Assembly (NCBI GenBank): GCA_036867785.1
Contig: CP145417.1
Location: 1,178,001 to 1,242,000, forward strand
Direction: 5' to 3'
DNA: 64,000 nucleotides
DNA from: Plasmodiophora brassicae
Taxonomy: Eukaryota; Endomyxa: Phytomyxea; Phytomyxea; Plasmodiophorida
The notes beneath the pieces are model-generated. The model searched no databases. It saw only the letters and a list, made by a program, of their open reading frames with translations, and had not been told where the DNA came from. Positions within the stretch are counted from its first letter, which is position 1; each line of letters opens with the position of its first letter. The position numbers and the translations under genes were made by a program. Of this stretch, positions 9,454 through 21,038 are shown piece after piece.

Positions 9454-10862
9454 TCATTGGCCAGCTGGTACTTGGGAGCTGGGGCGGAGAAAGTGCAAGC
9501 TATCCCGTTTGTTCAGGAGCTCGACGGCGAACCCGAACGTGCTGTCCTCGTTGTTGAGGACGGCATGGCCCCAGTCGAACGGGATATAGATTGCATCGCC
9601 CGGGTTCTGCTCGCATCGCAGCGACTCGATACCCGACGTGCCGTTCGCGGCGAATTCGCCGATCGGCGTCCTGCTGTAGACGGACTGGGGCGGCGGCGTT
9701 ACGAACCAGGTCTTGCTGCCGTGGGCAAGCAGGTTGACCGCGTCGCTGTGCAGGTGGAATGGCGCCCCGGACCCCTTGTTGCCCAGGTAGAAATGAACCG
9801 CATCGGAACCGAGCGCGGCGGGTGACACAAAGTACGGCGGCAGCGCGTCGCGCGCGAAACGATCTAGAATTTGAAGCGCGTCCCGACAGATGCCGTCGTC
9901 CTTGGCGAATACGTACGAGGCACTGCCGGGCGCCAAACTGGCAACGTATTTCGACAGAGGCATCGACTGGATCGGCAACCCAAAGTACTGTAGCGCTGGT
10001 CAGATAATCAGCCGCGCGCGCTCGCGATATCATGGCATCGTACCTGGGCGTACGGCACATCGCCAACGTTGACGGGAACGTGGCCGTGACGCGTCAAGAA
10101 GGCGTCGAGATCCCAGTCCAGCACGTCGGAACGGTCGTAGGCGCCCAGCAGGCCACGAATCGCGACGGGCTCGCCTTCGTGCGCCAGCCTCCGTATCTCG
10201 GCCCAGGATCGATCGAGATCGGCACGTTCGAGCCCAGCAAGGTTCACCTCCGGTAACTGGCAGGTGGAGCCGCGCTCCTCGGCGGCGCGCCTCGCATTGC
10301 GAACAAAGTTCGTGAACGACAGGTTCCTGTACTGTCGCCCGGCCCTGTCCATCGCGTCCGGGTCGGCGCCCAACGCCATCAGGTACGCTATCGACGAGCG
10401 GTCATCGCGCATGGCCGCCATATGCAACGGGGCCAGGCCGTGATCGGGATCGGCACCCTGCAGGTCGCACGCGCCAGCGGTCGGGCACATGTCTCGCAGG
10501 CGCATGTGCCGACCCGCGTTCAAATGTGCTCGAAGCAGGGCGACCGGGACGGTATCATCCTGGACGTGCAGGTTCGGCGGCAGCCCGTCGAACGACTTGG
10601 ACAGGACACGTTTCGCCAGGAGCGATTCCTGTGAGATCGGCAGCGACGTTGTCCCTACCGCCGATTGTCATCACTTGCCCCGAACAGCGAGCAATCCAGG
10701 CCGACCTGCGGACCAGTCGTGATCCGCCCAGATGCGCATGACGTCGGCCGAGGAACGGGCCGGGGACCCAGGACCGCTTGTGGTGACCAAGATCGGGGCC
10801 CAGCGGCACAACAGGGCGACGGTCACCACCCCAATGCCAACCAGCGCCGACGTCGACGACAT
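9454..10862 (-). CDS. Membrane-anchored ankyrin-JmjC domain protein
   Basis: A putative Fe(II)/2-oxoglutarate oxygenase. Proposed exons 10862-10706, 10654-10044 and 9987-9454 give 433 aa; introns are 51 and 56 nt. The N-terminus MSSTSALVGIGVVTVALLCRW is a signal peptide or signal anchor. Ankyrin-like sequence (GLAPLHMAAMRDD...YLMALGADPDAMD) follows, then a JmjC cupin. The iron triad is visible as HSD in PFHLHSDAVNLLAHGSKTWF and as the distal His in PGDAIYIPFDWGHAV; the Lys of GSKTWF is the usual 2OG contact. GDVPYAQYFG at the second junction fits the family. The first junction is less certain. JmjC proteins include histone and protein hydroxylases, but an N-terminal anchor argues for an ER or secretory location here. 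Confidence 0.8.
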
Positions 10863-11402
10863 CACGTACCCGGGCTGGTCGGTTGCTGGCTGTGTGGCCA
10901 GACAGATTGGCCGTACCTGTCTGGGCACAGTGACGGGTGACGTCTGCAGCCCCCCGGACACGTACCGACCGACCCGATTCCAGAGACCGGGACAGAAGAC
11001 GGTCGACGTCGACGGCCCCCCTCCGACTGGGCAAAAACACGCAGATCTGTCTGTGGACATGATGCGATCCGCGCGGTCACACCAGATAGTCGACATTCTC
11101 AACCATGATCTGCCGTATATTCATACAGTTACGCCGGAACGTTTCATGGCATCTGTGCCGGCCGGATATCGCGATGTCATTCCAGTAGTTGACCCGATTC
11201 ACTGGAAGACGAAGGGGTGCGAGGCGCGCATAGCCGCTGTTTAGTCGTGCCATCGATACGGCTCGGAATTCGGGCCCTGAAACCGGTTGGCGCGAAGGTG
11301 CGCCGACAGCGCGGTGCCCAATGCGGACGGCACCCGTTCACCAGTTGATTATTGAGGCTGCACTTGCCCAGCGGAGGATTCCTGTTGACACACTAAGGTC
11401 GT
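10863..11402. promoter_or_regulatory. Divergent spacer, JmjC gene / LRR-A
   Basis: This spacer separates the minus-strand JmjC gene from the plus-strand LRR cluster. A plus-strand frame crosses the spacer but is antisense to JmjC exon 1 and has no features. Presumed to hold both promoters. Confidence 0.4.
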
Positions 11403-12990
11403 ATGGCGTGGATGTCGCTGTCTCGTCTCCCCAACATGTTGCCCTGCCTGCTGTGGGTGTCGCTGGTGTTCGGGATCAGTACTGTGCGTGCCGCCGATGA
11501 ATCCGTGGACGCAGTTGGATACCTGGATATCATGTATGTCGCTCTGTCCTGCAAATACCAGTTGGCGTAAATGTACTGATCACCTTCCCGCATACAGAGA
11601 CATGAGTGGAGGCAACATTTCGGCGATTTCTAGACGAATGCTCATCGGGTTCATGAACGCGATCAAAATGTGAGCGGCCTACCATGTACGCCAGCCGCAA
11701 CTCACCATTTGATGTGATACAGTGATTTAAGTAACAACCAGATCACGTTCATTGAAACAGGCGCTTTCGATGGCCTACCCCTTCTTCATCATCTGTGCGC
11801 ATCACCCCCATTTAATGCTAACGTCGAGTTGAAGATTGCGTCACAGATGGCTGGCTTTCAATCATATCCACGTGGTCGAGAAGGGCGTCTTCGACGGGAA
11901 GCCTACCCTCACTGCCCTGTACGCACCGTTCTGAAATACGTCGCGATTACTGATCTCTGCTTATAGAGAGCTGGGTCACAACGATATCACCTTGATTGAA
12001 CGTGGAGCCTTCGATGGGCTCCCGTACCTGGACTATCTGTGCGTATGAAGTTGGGATGCTCCGCACGAATGATACGCTAATTTCTGGGTTTGCAGCTGTC
12101 TTACTGACAACCGTATCCAGACAATCCCAAAGAACTTGTTTCGTGATCTAACATCGCTGTCCCATTTGTAAGTATTACGTACGTGTTCATAACCTCTTTG
12201 CAGCGGGCGACCATATGAGTGTGGAGCAGGTTCCTGGGAGATAATCAGATCCGTTTGATCGAAAACGATGCGTTCGAAGGGTTATCGGCTCTCGAAGTTC
12301 TGTGTGTACCATAACCCGGCGGTCCGGAGTTGCCCGCTAGCTCAAACCTGTACATAGACGATTGGAAAGCAATCAGCTTCAGACGGTTGTCGTGGGTATG
12401 TTCAACGGGATGCCTTCGCTGTCCGACCTGTATGAGTCGTTCCCAGAGCAGACCCGGATCGAGCCAGTCAACTGATTCTTACGTATAGATCGCTGGGCCG
12501 CAATGAGATCGCGTCTGTTGAGGACGGTGCATTCTCGCAGCTGTTGTCGCTGAAAACATTGTACTACATGCGTGTCGCAGCTGTTGGCGCCAGTACTGAA
12601 GCCGCGCCTCATGCACAGCGATTTGCACGGCAACCAGATTCAGACAATCACGAGAGGCACGTTCGACGGCCTGGAGTCGTTGACATGCCTGTACGTACCG
12701 CAGTCCGATGCATCATTTCAAGACTGACTCCCACACAGATGGTTGCCCGGTAATCGCATCGCCGCCATTGATGAGGACGCGTTTGCCGGTCTGCCGTCCC
12801 TGATCGAACTGTATAGATCACAGCTGCTGATCTTGTCGTCGTGTCCTTTGACGATGTGTGTGTGTGTGTCCGCAGGAATCTCGCAGACAATCCGATCTGT
12901 CATTCGATCGCTGTGGCGCTTTCAGGCGACACATTACATGAACTCACTCGTACCTGGGGCATGTCGCCCGGTGCCCATATTGCATGCTGA
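11403..12990 (+). CDS. LRR-A: secreted leucine-rich repeat protein
   Basis: First of five tandem LRR genes. Exon 1 (11403-11533) encodes a signal peptide (MLPCLLWVSLVFGISTVRA). Ten repeat exons follow, each 72 nt and phase 2 at both ends, e.g. 11598-11669 and 11723-11794. The cap exon is 12876-12990. Predicted protein 321 aa. Repeat consensus is LxxNxIxxIxxGxFxGLxxLxxL, 24 residues, the typical extracellular type. The cap reads LNLADNPICH and ends HIAC. No membrane helix follows, so secretion is likely. The intron before the cap contains a (TG)n tract. LRRs bind proteins or glycans; the ligand is unknown. Confidence 0.85.
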
Positions 12991-13671
12991 TCCACGCTGC
13001 CCTGAGTCGCGTGGCGTCTCGTCGGTCCTTTGAAATTAAACTGGAATGGTTTCTGTATTAACAAATTCGCGTCGGATGGAGGCCTTAGGAATCCGTCATC
13101 TGTTTCTTGAATCATTAAACACTGACGGTCCGACGCGACGCCCACCACCGATAATGCTGCAATGAGCTGACGACTTCCGCGCAGATCATGAGAGCAAACA
13201 GAACCACTTCATCGATGGCGGAACCTTAGACTGGCTGCCGCCTCCTGTGAGGACTGTCTGATCTGATGCCACACCATGGCGCTCGATCTGGACAGTCCTC
13301 ACGTAGTCGTCGCTGCCTAGCGGTGGGACCTCCGACCGGATCGGCAGCCCGGGCCGGGCTGCCGATCCCGATAGTCTGACCATCCACGGCAGGTTCTATT
13401 TCAAGGTCCCACCCGCGGCCACCAGTTTTAGCGCCCGCACTTGTTCTGACCGGTCAACGAACAGGTTCGAGTTGTTGGCCCCCCCTCTTTTTCGACAGGT
13501 CAAGGTCATGGCCCCGTGCGTAGAAGTCGTCTGGTTGCGGCAACGCGATGCCAACGATTTCATTTCCAATTCATTGTTGATATTAACGAGCTGAGAATGT
13601 CCCCAAGTCGTCCAACGCGCATGTCCACGCCGTCTGCCGGCAGCACAACCAGGGTTGGCGTGCCGGGTCGG
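12991..13671. other. LRR-A/LRR-B spacer with two perfect hairpins
   Basis: No gene seen. Two perfect inverted repeats sit close together. The first has 12-bp arms at 13247-13258 and 13291-13302 (GTGAGGACTGTC and complement). The second has 13-bp arms at 13338-13350 and 13356-13368 (GGATCGGCAGCCC and complement) with a 5-nt loop. They could be relics of a foldback element or part of a terminator or regulatory RNA. Confidence 0.6.
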
Positions 13672-15530
13672 ATGCCGATGCTGCTGCCCGTCCTGCTCTG
13701 TCTTTTGTGGGCGTCTGCACCCATCTTCGGTGCCGTTCGCTTCACGGATGCCCGAATCGACGCCGTCATCAGCAACGAATTCGATTTTGACCAGCGTGGT
13801 GAATTCGAAACTGACGACACCGGAACACGGTACACTCTTGTAGCGTTATTGTAGTCGTCATCCTAAATGTTTCTGCTCAGAAACCTGGCGGGAAACAAGA
13901 TACAATCTATCACTAGCCGGATGCTCATGCCGTTTCGAATTAAGAAACCGACGACCCTGTCTGTGTGATGTACCCCTGTAATCAAACGCGATCAACTGAC
14001 ACGTTTGTATAGGCAATTTCACTACAACGAGATCGCGTCGATAGAGATGGGCGTGTTCCAGCGCTTGAAGTGGTTACAGACGTTGTACGTATCAGTTCAT
14101 TCCGAGCAGAAAGACGTGACCGGCTGAGCTCTGGATATCAGATGGCTGTGCCACAATCGCTTCGGCTCTATCGAAAAGGGTTTCGTCGACGGGATGCCTT
14201 CACTCACGACACTGTAAGTATAGCACTGTTGGGCGTTCCATACCGACACTCAACACGTAACTATCTGTACAGGCGGCTGGATCACAATCAAATAACGCGT
14301 ATCGAAAATGGCGCGTTCGATGGGATGCCGTCGCTAGCAACACTGTAGTTTATCATTGCTGGATATGCTGACTCTACGACACCAACTGATTTGTGGGCAC
14401 AGTGCTTTGGACCACAACAAGCTGCGAAGAATTCCAGAGCACCTGTTCCATGAGTTGCCGGCCCTGACACATCTGTATGTATATACCTGTTTGTTCAACG
14501 GGCACGGATTACTGATTTCTAGACAGCCGTCTGTCGCATAACGAGATCCAGTGGATCGAGCTGGGTGCTTTCGAGGGTTTGTCGAAGCTGGAGAAGATGT
14601 TTGTATCCACATGTTAACGACCTGCAGGTGCAGTAAGCTAATCTACTCGCAGGGGTTTGTCGTACAATCAGATCGAATCTATCAAGGAAGGCGTGTTTTC
14701 CGGGATGCTGGCCCTGGTTGAACTGTACGTTACTCCAAGATCCGTTTTGGTGTTCGTGTGCTCAGGTGGACTCTGTGCAGTGATTTGCTGGGCAACCAGA
14801 TCAAGTCGATCAGCCCTGGCACGTTCCGTGGACTTTCGTCACTGACGAAATTGTATGTAAAGCGGTCTGAAGCGTACCGGCGCAGGATCAGCTAACAGGC
14901 ACACAGGTATTTGGATCACAACAGGATCGAATTGGTTGTTCCGCGCGCATTCGACGGGCTCCCCGAGCTGGACACGCTGTAAGCATCGTTGTCAATGTGT
15001 AAGCCTTCTGCGAAACTAATTATACAGATATCTGAACGACAACGAGCTCAAAACTATTGAGCGGGACACGTTCAAAGAGCTTCCGTCGCTGACCAAACTG
15101 TACGCCGTTGGGGCAGAATTGCCGGTCGTGCGCCATCTGAGACGTTTGTTTGCCTAGCTGTTTGAGCAACAACAAGGGGTTCGAGTCGATTGAGCCAGGT
15201 GCATTCAGCGGTTTGACGTCACTGAAAGAGCTGTACGTGCCATTGTAAGACGTTTCAAATCAGCGGCATTTGCCTGACGTGTGCACAGTGACTTGTCCCA
15301 TAACAAGCTCAAAATAGAATCGATTGAACCTGGTGTATTCGATAACCTCCCAGCGCTAACCACTCTGTAACGATGACTGGTGATTCCCAGGTGGAGCAAT
15401 GATTTACACGTGAGTCTACAGGGTGCTCACAGGAAACCCCGTCTGTCAACGTTCGCTTCTGGAAATTGTGGTACACCCCGTTAAGGCCAAATGGAGTATC
15501 CCACGTCGTGTTTCCATTCAATGCTGGTGA
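13672..15530 (+). CDS. LRR-B: secreted leucine-rich repeat protein
   Basis: Exon 1 ends at 13829 and encodes a signal peptide (LLPVLLCLLWASAPIFGA). In-frame ATGs at 13597 and 13621 are alternative starts. Twelve repeat exons follow. The first is about 78 nt and divergent (NLAGNKIQSITSRML), the next ten are 72 nt and the last is 75 nt through one extra codon. The cap exon is 15422-15530 (LVLTGNPVCQ, ending SIPRRVSIQCW). Predicted 379 aa from 13672. All internal junctions are phase 2. No membrane anchor is seen. Same family and orientation as its neighbours, so it arose by tandem duplication. Ligand unknown. Confidence 0.83.
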
Positions 15531-15919
15531 CGGGGGGAGGCGCACATGCATGTCAACTGTCCATCACTGTCAATGTCAGATTACACCATGTTGAAGCAAA
15601 TCGTGGAATTTCGCTTGCTCCCTACATTAGATTTGCGAGTTCGTGAAAGAAGCGGTACATTCGGAAGCACGAGGGTGGCTTAGTGTTGACAGTACCGCTG
15701 CTTGGAAATGCAGCCCCACAACGTCATGCCGTGGCGTGTATTTCAGCCTCCGGGCCTCCGATTAACTAAACTTAGCCCCACACAGTGGACCGATGTCCGC
15801 GAGTTGATTTGCATGGTCCATCGATGTGTACACGTTGCGTGATCCGGTCCATTGCACCACTCCACGTTCACACAATGCTCCTTGGCACCCTGTGTTCACA
15901 GGATCGGACGACATGTCGC
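15531..15919. other. LRR-B/LRR-C spacer
   Basis: No gene or strong repeat is seen. The stretch is less GC-rich than the housekeeping region and presumably holds the LRR-B 3' UTR and the LRR-C promoter. Confidence 0.4.
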
Positions 15920-18138
15920 ATGCCGCTTCTGCTGCTCATCGTATTCTCTCTGTTGACGTCCTCGGCGTCCACTTCTGCTGGCAACAATACGATCCGTCTC
16001 CAACTGGCCGGCGGAGCCATAGTGCACTTGGAGAGATCGCTTGCGACGAAGTATTCCATGGTTCTACGTATCGCCGCTGAAGAGAGCGGTAACACTGATA
16101 AGGCAATTCCGATTCCACTTATCGACAGCAACCGATTTCGTCTGGTCAGTACAGCAGGTCACATGTGATGCGAACCAATTAATGCAGAATAAGGAGCGTG
16201 TTGCAGGTGAGTAAATATTTGGAACACCGCGTCGTACCTGTCGATCTTCAGACGCTGGTCGACATGTTGAATATTGCGGATTACCTGGACATTGGGGCTA
16301 TGATGGATCACTTAGTGGATATCATTGCCAAAGTTGTCATCAATGACTTCGACCGTTTCCCGGCACGGTCCGTTTCAAGTGTCCTTGAACGTTTGGCCAG
16401 CCTTGCCGCAAGGTGCCGTTATGCCTTGTGCTGGCGGCCAGCAGTTGATGGTGGTGTGCTGCAGGGGCGCCGGTGGAACCCATGTATCAGATGGAGTGAT
16501 CGCAGCTCTGACTCGCCGACTTGCCAAGCTATACTTTCAAAATCAGTGCAGCGTTCGCCAGCTCATAACCCATGAATGCTTATGCAAAGGGATTTGGGGT
16601 CACCTGTCAGCAGACTGGTTTACACATATCTTTTCGACGACATCTCTGCAAGTCCTGTACGATATTACATTGAAACTTCTTGGGGTCGACTTAGCGTATT
16701 CCATTCAGGAACCTTGACCACAATAGCGTCGAAGCTATTACAGGAGGAGCGTTCAGCCGGTTTAACAACCTAACGCATATGTCGGTCTCACCACATTGAA
16801 GTTCTACACGGCCAATCGAACGCCATTAACCGGATCGTACACAGATCGCTGGGATATAATCAAATCCACTTGATTGAGATGGATGCGTTCGATGGGCTAT
16901 CGTCGCTGCAACACCTGTATGCAAGTTCTGTCGCCAATCGTACTATCCGTTTTCATCTCTGACGTGCGGGACCAGCGTCTTGTTCAGAAATCAGTTGTCG
17001 TTGATCAGGGCGGGCACGTTTGATGTGTTAACTTCCCTCGTCAATCTGTATGTACGGATGTATTCAACTCGCCAATCCAACAAGCGAAAACGTCTGCACA
17101 GGGATTTGAACAGGAACCAAATTCAGTCGATCGAGAGGGGTGCATTCAGTGACCTATCGTCGTTAACGACACTGTATGGTCCGCCATCAAACGCCACCAA
17201 TATTATCAAAATAGTTGTTTGGAGAGCTGACCTTTTCACCAGCCATCTAGGAGGGAACAAGCTCCGTTCTGTTACCAAGGGCGTGTTATCAGGTCTATCG
17301 TCACTTACCGAGCTGTAAGAATCACCTCCATTTGACAACCGAACCAATTCGTTGAAGTGTCATACTCAGGTGGCTGTACAGCAACCAGATCCAGTCCATC
17401 GACGAAGGCGCGTTTGCTGGTCTCCGGTCGTTATCCAAACTGTACGAATAGCCGCGTATACGTACCACATCGACCACCTGCGGTCACCTGAAAACCGAGC
17501 AGGCTTTTGTTAAGCAACCAGATCCAAGCGATCAGGAAAGGCATGTTTGACGGGCTCCCGTTGCTGGAAACGCTGTCAGTCCGATGTTACAGCCCAATAG
17601 TATTATCTAACGAAATGCGTCCAGGTGTCTATATCGGAATCAGATCCGAACGATTGAGAAAGGAGCATTTGTTGGTCTGTCCCAAATGACCCGTCTGTAA
17701 GCGTTTCTGTCAGAAGCCCATCGCGTTCGCCGTTTCTCTGAGTTGTGCACAGCGGTCTGTCGTTCAACCAGATTGAAACGATCGAGCGAGGCGTATTTGA
17801 TGGTCTACCGTCGCTGACCACACTGTATCCGTCTTTGTTGCACCTACGTACCGTCATCCATTAGGTTCTGACTTCTGCACAGTCAACTGGCGAACAACTC
17901 GATCGTGGCGTTTGAACTAGGCGCGTTCGATGACCTGCCGTCTCTGGCCACACTGTATGCTGACCGTCGTTCCGTTATCCAGCAATATTGATTGACGTAC
18001 CGGTTCAGGGTCCTCAAAGGCAACCCCATTTGTCGCCGCTCGTTAACTGGTGCGAAACGGGCAATATCCATCATGTTGGGGACGTTTCAGAGAGACCTGT
18101 TTGCGGGAATTCCATCTCATGTTACTGTCCGATGCTGA
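15920..18138 (+). CDS. LRR-C: signal peptide + SKP1/BTB-like + LRR protein
   Basis: Exon 1 (15920-16144) gives a signal peptide (MPLLLLIVFSLLTSSAS) and the start of a SKP1/POZ-like fold (IRLQLAGGAIVHLE, PIPLIDSNRFRL). Exon 2 (16207-16412, 206 nt) carries the typical SKP1 helices (VSKYLEH, TLVDMLNIADYLDIGAMMDH). Exon 3 (16465-16656) encodes GGTHVSDGVIAALTRRLAKL and an N-terminal LRR cap. Ten 72-nt phase-2 LRR exons follow from 16709. The cap exon is 18009-18138 (LVLKGNPICR, ending GIPSHVTVRC). Predicted 490 aa. SKP1 normally acts inside the cell in SCF ubiquitin ligases; a secreted version joined to LRRs is unusual. A gene at 61291 shares exons 1-3 in structure but lacks LRRs. Confidence 0.8.
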
Positions 18139-18425
18139 TGATGCGCCAGGCCGGGTGGCGCCGCACCTGTCCTTCGGTAAATACACATGTTAACGGTCAA
18201 TTTTGGCGCGCGTAGCTGCTGGAGACTCCCGATCCGACACCACGGAACGCTGTCACGCAAAGTGTGCTGACCGCACGGAGATGACAACTGACAGCGCAGC
18301 GGGCGCAACCTGCCGAGCGCGCATCTATTGCGGCGACTGCCATCCGCTGCTGCGAACCCTTCCAAGGATCAAGACCTCCCGCTATTGCTCCTGTTCATCA
18401 CCATTCCGGGAGGCTGGGAGTGGTG
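18139..18425. other. LRR-C/LRR-D spacer
   Basis: Short spacer with no supported gene. It presumably holds the LRR-D promoter. Confidence 0.4.
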
Positions 18426-20638
18426 ATGATATTGCCTATCGTCATCGTTCTTCTCCTCTGGCCGTCGGCGTCCCGCTTCAGTGCTACCTTTCGTTTCACG
18501 ATGGCCGGCGGCGCGCGCAACATGCAGAGGGAATCCCGTGCCACAGACAGCGATAATTCACGAGCGCTGTATAATCATCGATATTGACCCGCTCCGGTGC
18601 ACTAACCATGTCTGTTCAGAGTTGTCAGCGGCTGTATTATCCCCCGTGTTACGGGCGACCTGTTCACCGGGTTGTCGAACCAAACGCTTCTGTACGTGCC
18701 GGACACTGTCTAGTACCGGGCGTACGAGACTAACCGATGCGTGTGCAGGGTCGATCTGAGGAAGAATCGGATTCAGGCCATCGACAAGGGCGCTTTCCGT
18801 GGCCTGCAATGCCTGGGTGAACTGTATGCAGCGTTGCCCTTATAATACGTGTACCAGTGAACTGTTGTGCCCAGGCGGTTGTCCTACAACAGTATCGACT
18901 CGGTCGCGGAGGACACGTTCAATGGGGTGTCGTCGCTGACCATTCTGTACTCGTCATTAACAATGGTGCCCCAGTCCAGCCAGATCTACTGAATTTGTAC
19001 TCGTAGACATTTGGACCACAATCGTATAGGCAATCTGCCGAAAGGGGCCTTCCATGGCCTGTCGTCGCTCTCCGAACTGTATGTGTGCACCACGACCTCA
19101 ATTACCACCCAACCGCTGATATCCCAACAGGCGATTGTCGAACAATCATCTCCAGTCGATTGGGAAGGGCGTCTTCGTTGGGATGCCATCACTGGCTGAA
19201 CTGTAAGTTCCAACAACTGAGAAGTAACGCTCAACGTAGAATAATGGACAGATGGATGGACCATAACCATATCGAGACCTTGCAGGACGGAGTATTCGAC
19301 AGAATGCGGTCGTTGTCCTGCATGTATGCGTCTTTGCCACGTTTGTCAGTTTAACATCGGCGAACATCTCATTTCTGCTGAACAGATGGCTGAATCACAA
19401 CCGCATCGGGGCCATTCGGCAAGGGATTCTCAACGGACTGTCATCCTTGCGTTCGCTGTATGTCACGTTGGTTCCGTTCGAACGTCGGACACGTCCACTG
19501 ACCGGTATCTGTCAGATTGTTGCCCTACAATCACATCGAATCCATTGGGAAGAACGTGTTCACTGCCTTGCCGTCGCTGATCACGCTGTATGTCTCGCTG
19601 TCTGTGTGTAGAATCAGGTCTGGTGCGCTGATGAATATTCTCTGCAGATGGCTGGAAAGCAACCGCATTAAGGTTATCGAGGAAGGAGCGTTCAATGGGT
19701 TGTCGTCTCTGAGCATACTGTATTTACGCGGCTGAACATGAACGGGACGCAACCAAGTGACAGCTTCACAGATGGCTGTCAAACAATCGCATCGAGTCGA
19801 TCGGGAAGGGCGTGTTTGATGCGATGCCGTCGCTGCTCGAACTGTATTCAGCCGTTGCTGAAGACCTCATCGTCGCGACTAGCTGAACTCCTCATAGGTG
19901 GCTGGACCACAATCAGATACGGGCGATTGAAGTTGGCGCATTCGCCGGCATGAGGTCGCTGGTCAAACTGTATGCAACGCGAGGTTGCCAACCAACCCGA
20001 ATGCATCAAATGAGGTCGTCGGCACAGATTGCTGTCGCATAATCGTATCGAGTCGATCAGACGAGGCATGTTTTACGGCGTGTCGTCACTGATCTACCTG
20101 TATGTCGTCAGTCGGAATCGTTAAACGTCGCTGCTGAAATCTGTACAGCCGTTTAGGGCACAACAATATCCAGTGCATTGAACGGCGTGCATTCGATGGC
20201 TTGTCTTCGCTGCTGGGACTGTGCGTATCACTAGTAATGCGCTACCCAGTGCCGTGCACTAGATCTGAATCTGCACAGGCAACTGGATCACAATCCGATA
20301 ACGACAATCAGGGCAGGCACGTTTAATGACCTATTGTCGCTGGCCTACCTGTACGGAATCGGCATGCGGCGCGCCAACCGGACCAACTGACCATTCGGCG
20401 CAGCTCTTTCGAAAACAGTGGGCTCGAGACAATCGAAGCAGGCGCGTTCACCCGGCTGCCGCTGCTGACTGAACTGTATGCGTTACAGTGCTCCCTTACG
20501 TGTTGCTGCGCTCATTGCGTATGTAGGGTGCTTAAAGGAAGCCCCATTTGCCTGTCGCCTGCCGCGACGCAAGCGGGATCCTTGCAAGCAATGGGTCGCC
20601 TCTGGGGGCTAGCGTTCTACACTAGGATCGTATGCTGA
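18426..20638 (+). CDS. LRR-D: secreted leucine-rich repeat protein
   Basis: Exon 1 (18426-18568, 143 nt) encodes a signal peptide (MILPIVIVLLLWPSASRFSA). Fifteen repeat exons of 72 nt follow, all phase 2. The first is divergent, reading VVSGCIIPRVTGDLFTGL. The cap exon is 20527-20638 (LVLKGSPICL, ending TRIVC). Predicted 444 aa. It has the most repeats of the cluster, consistent with recent exon gain. Exon 1 has exactly the same length and phase as in LRR-E. The cap has Ser where the other genes have Asn in GNPxC. No transmembrane helix; secreted or wall-associated. Function unknown beyond ligand binding by the LRR solenoid. Confidence 0.84.
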
Positions 20639-21038
20639 CGTAAGCATAAGGAAGGAGATCGCGTAGCATGGTCGCAGGTTCCTGCCACGATAACCTCCAA
20701 TAAAGTCATACCGTTCCCGCGGCGACATCATGCTCTAAATCCCACCGTCAACAGGGTCGACAGCTCACATTGGTAAGACTGAGCTACGTAGGACGACATA
20801 AGTGAGAAACGGATCCAACTGCCGCTGGAATCTCCAAAGGACCGTCATGGAGTTGCGATGCTGATCCTCCTGTGGCGCTGCTGTTGTCCCTGTGGCGGAA
20901 ATCGATGCGCGCTATACCTATCCGCCCGGCCCCCCCTTTCCCGACGCTACTGCGTCAATCGTCGGCCAGCGGCTGGCAAACCCTGTTGTCATGCTGTTTG
21001 CCGCTCTTCTCTACAGGCCTCGTGTACTGGCATGCCAG
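20639..21038. other. LRR-D/LRR-E spacer
   Basis: No supported gene. In-frame sequence extends upstream of the chosen LRR-E start (from 20892) but lacks signal-peptide character, so it is treated as 5' flank. Confidence 0.35.

Noticed and set aside
10732-11244. 170-codon plus-strand frame upstream of LRR-A
   Set aside because: Half of it is antisense to JmjC exon 1, and it lacks a signal peptide or domain.
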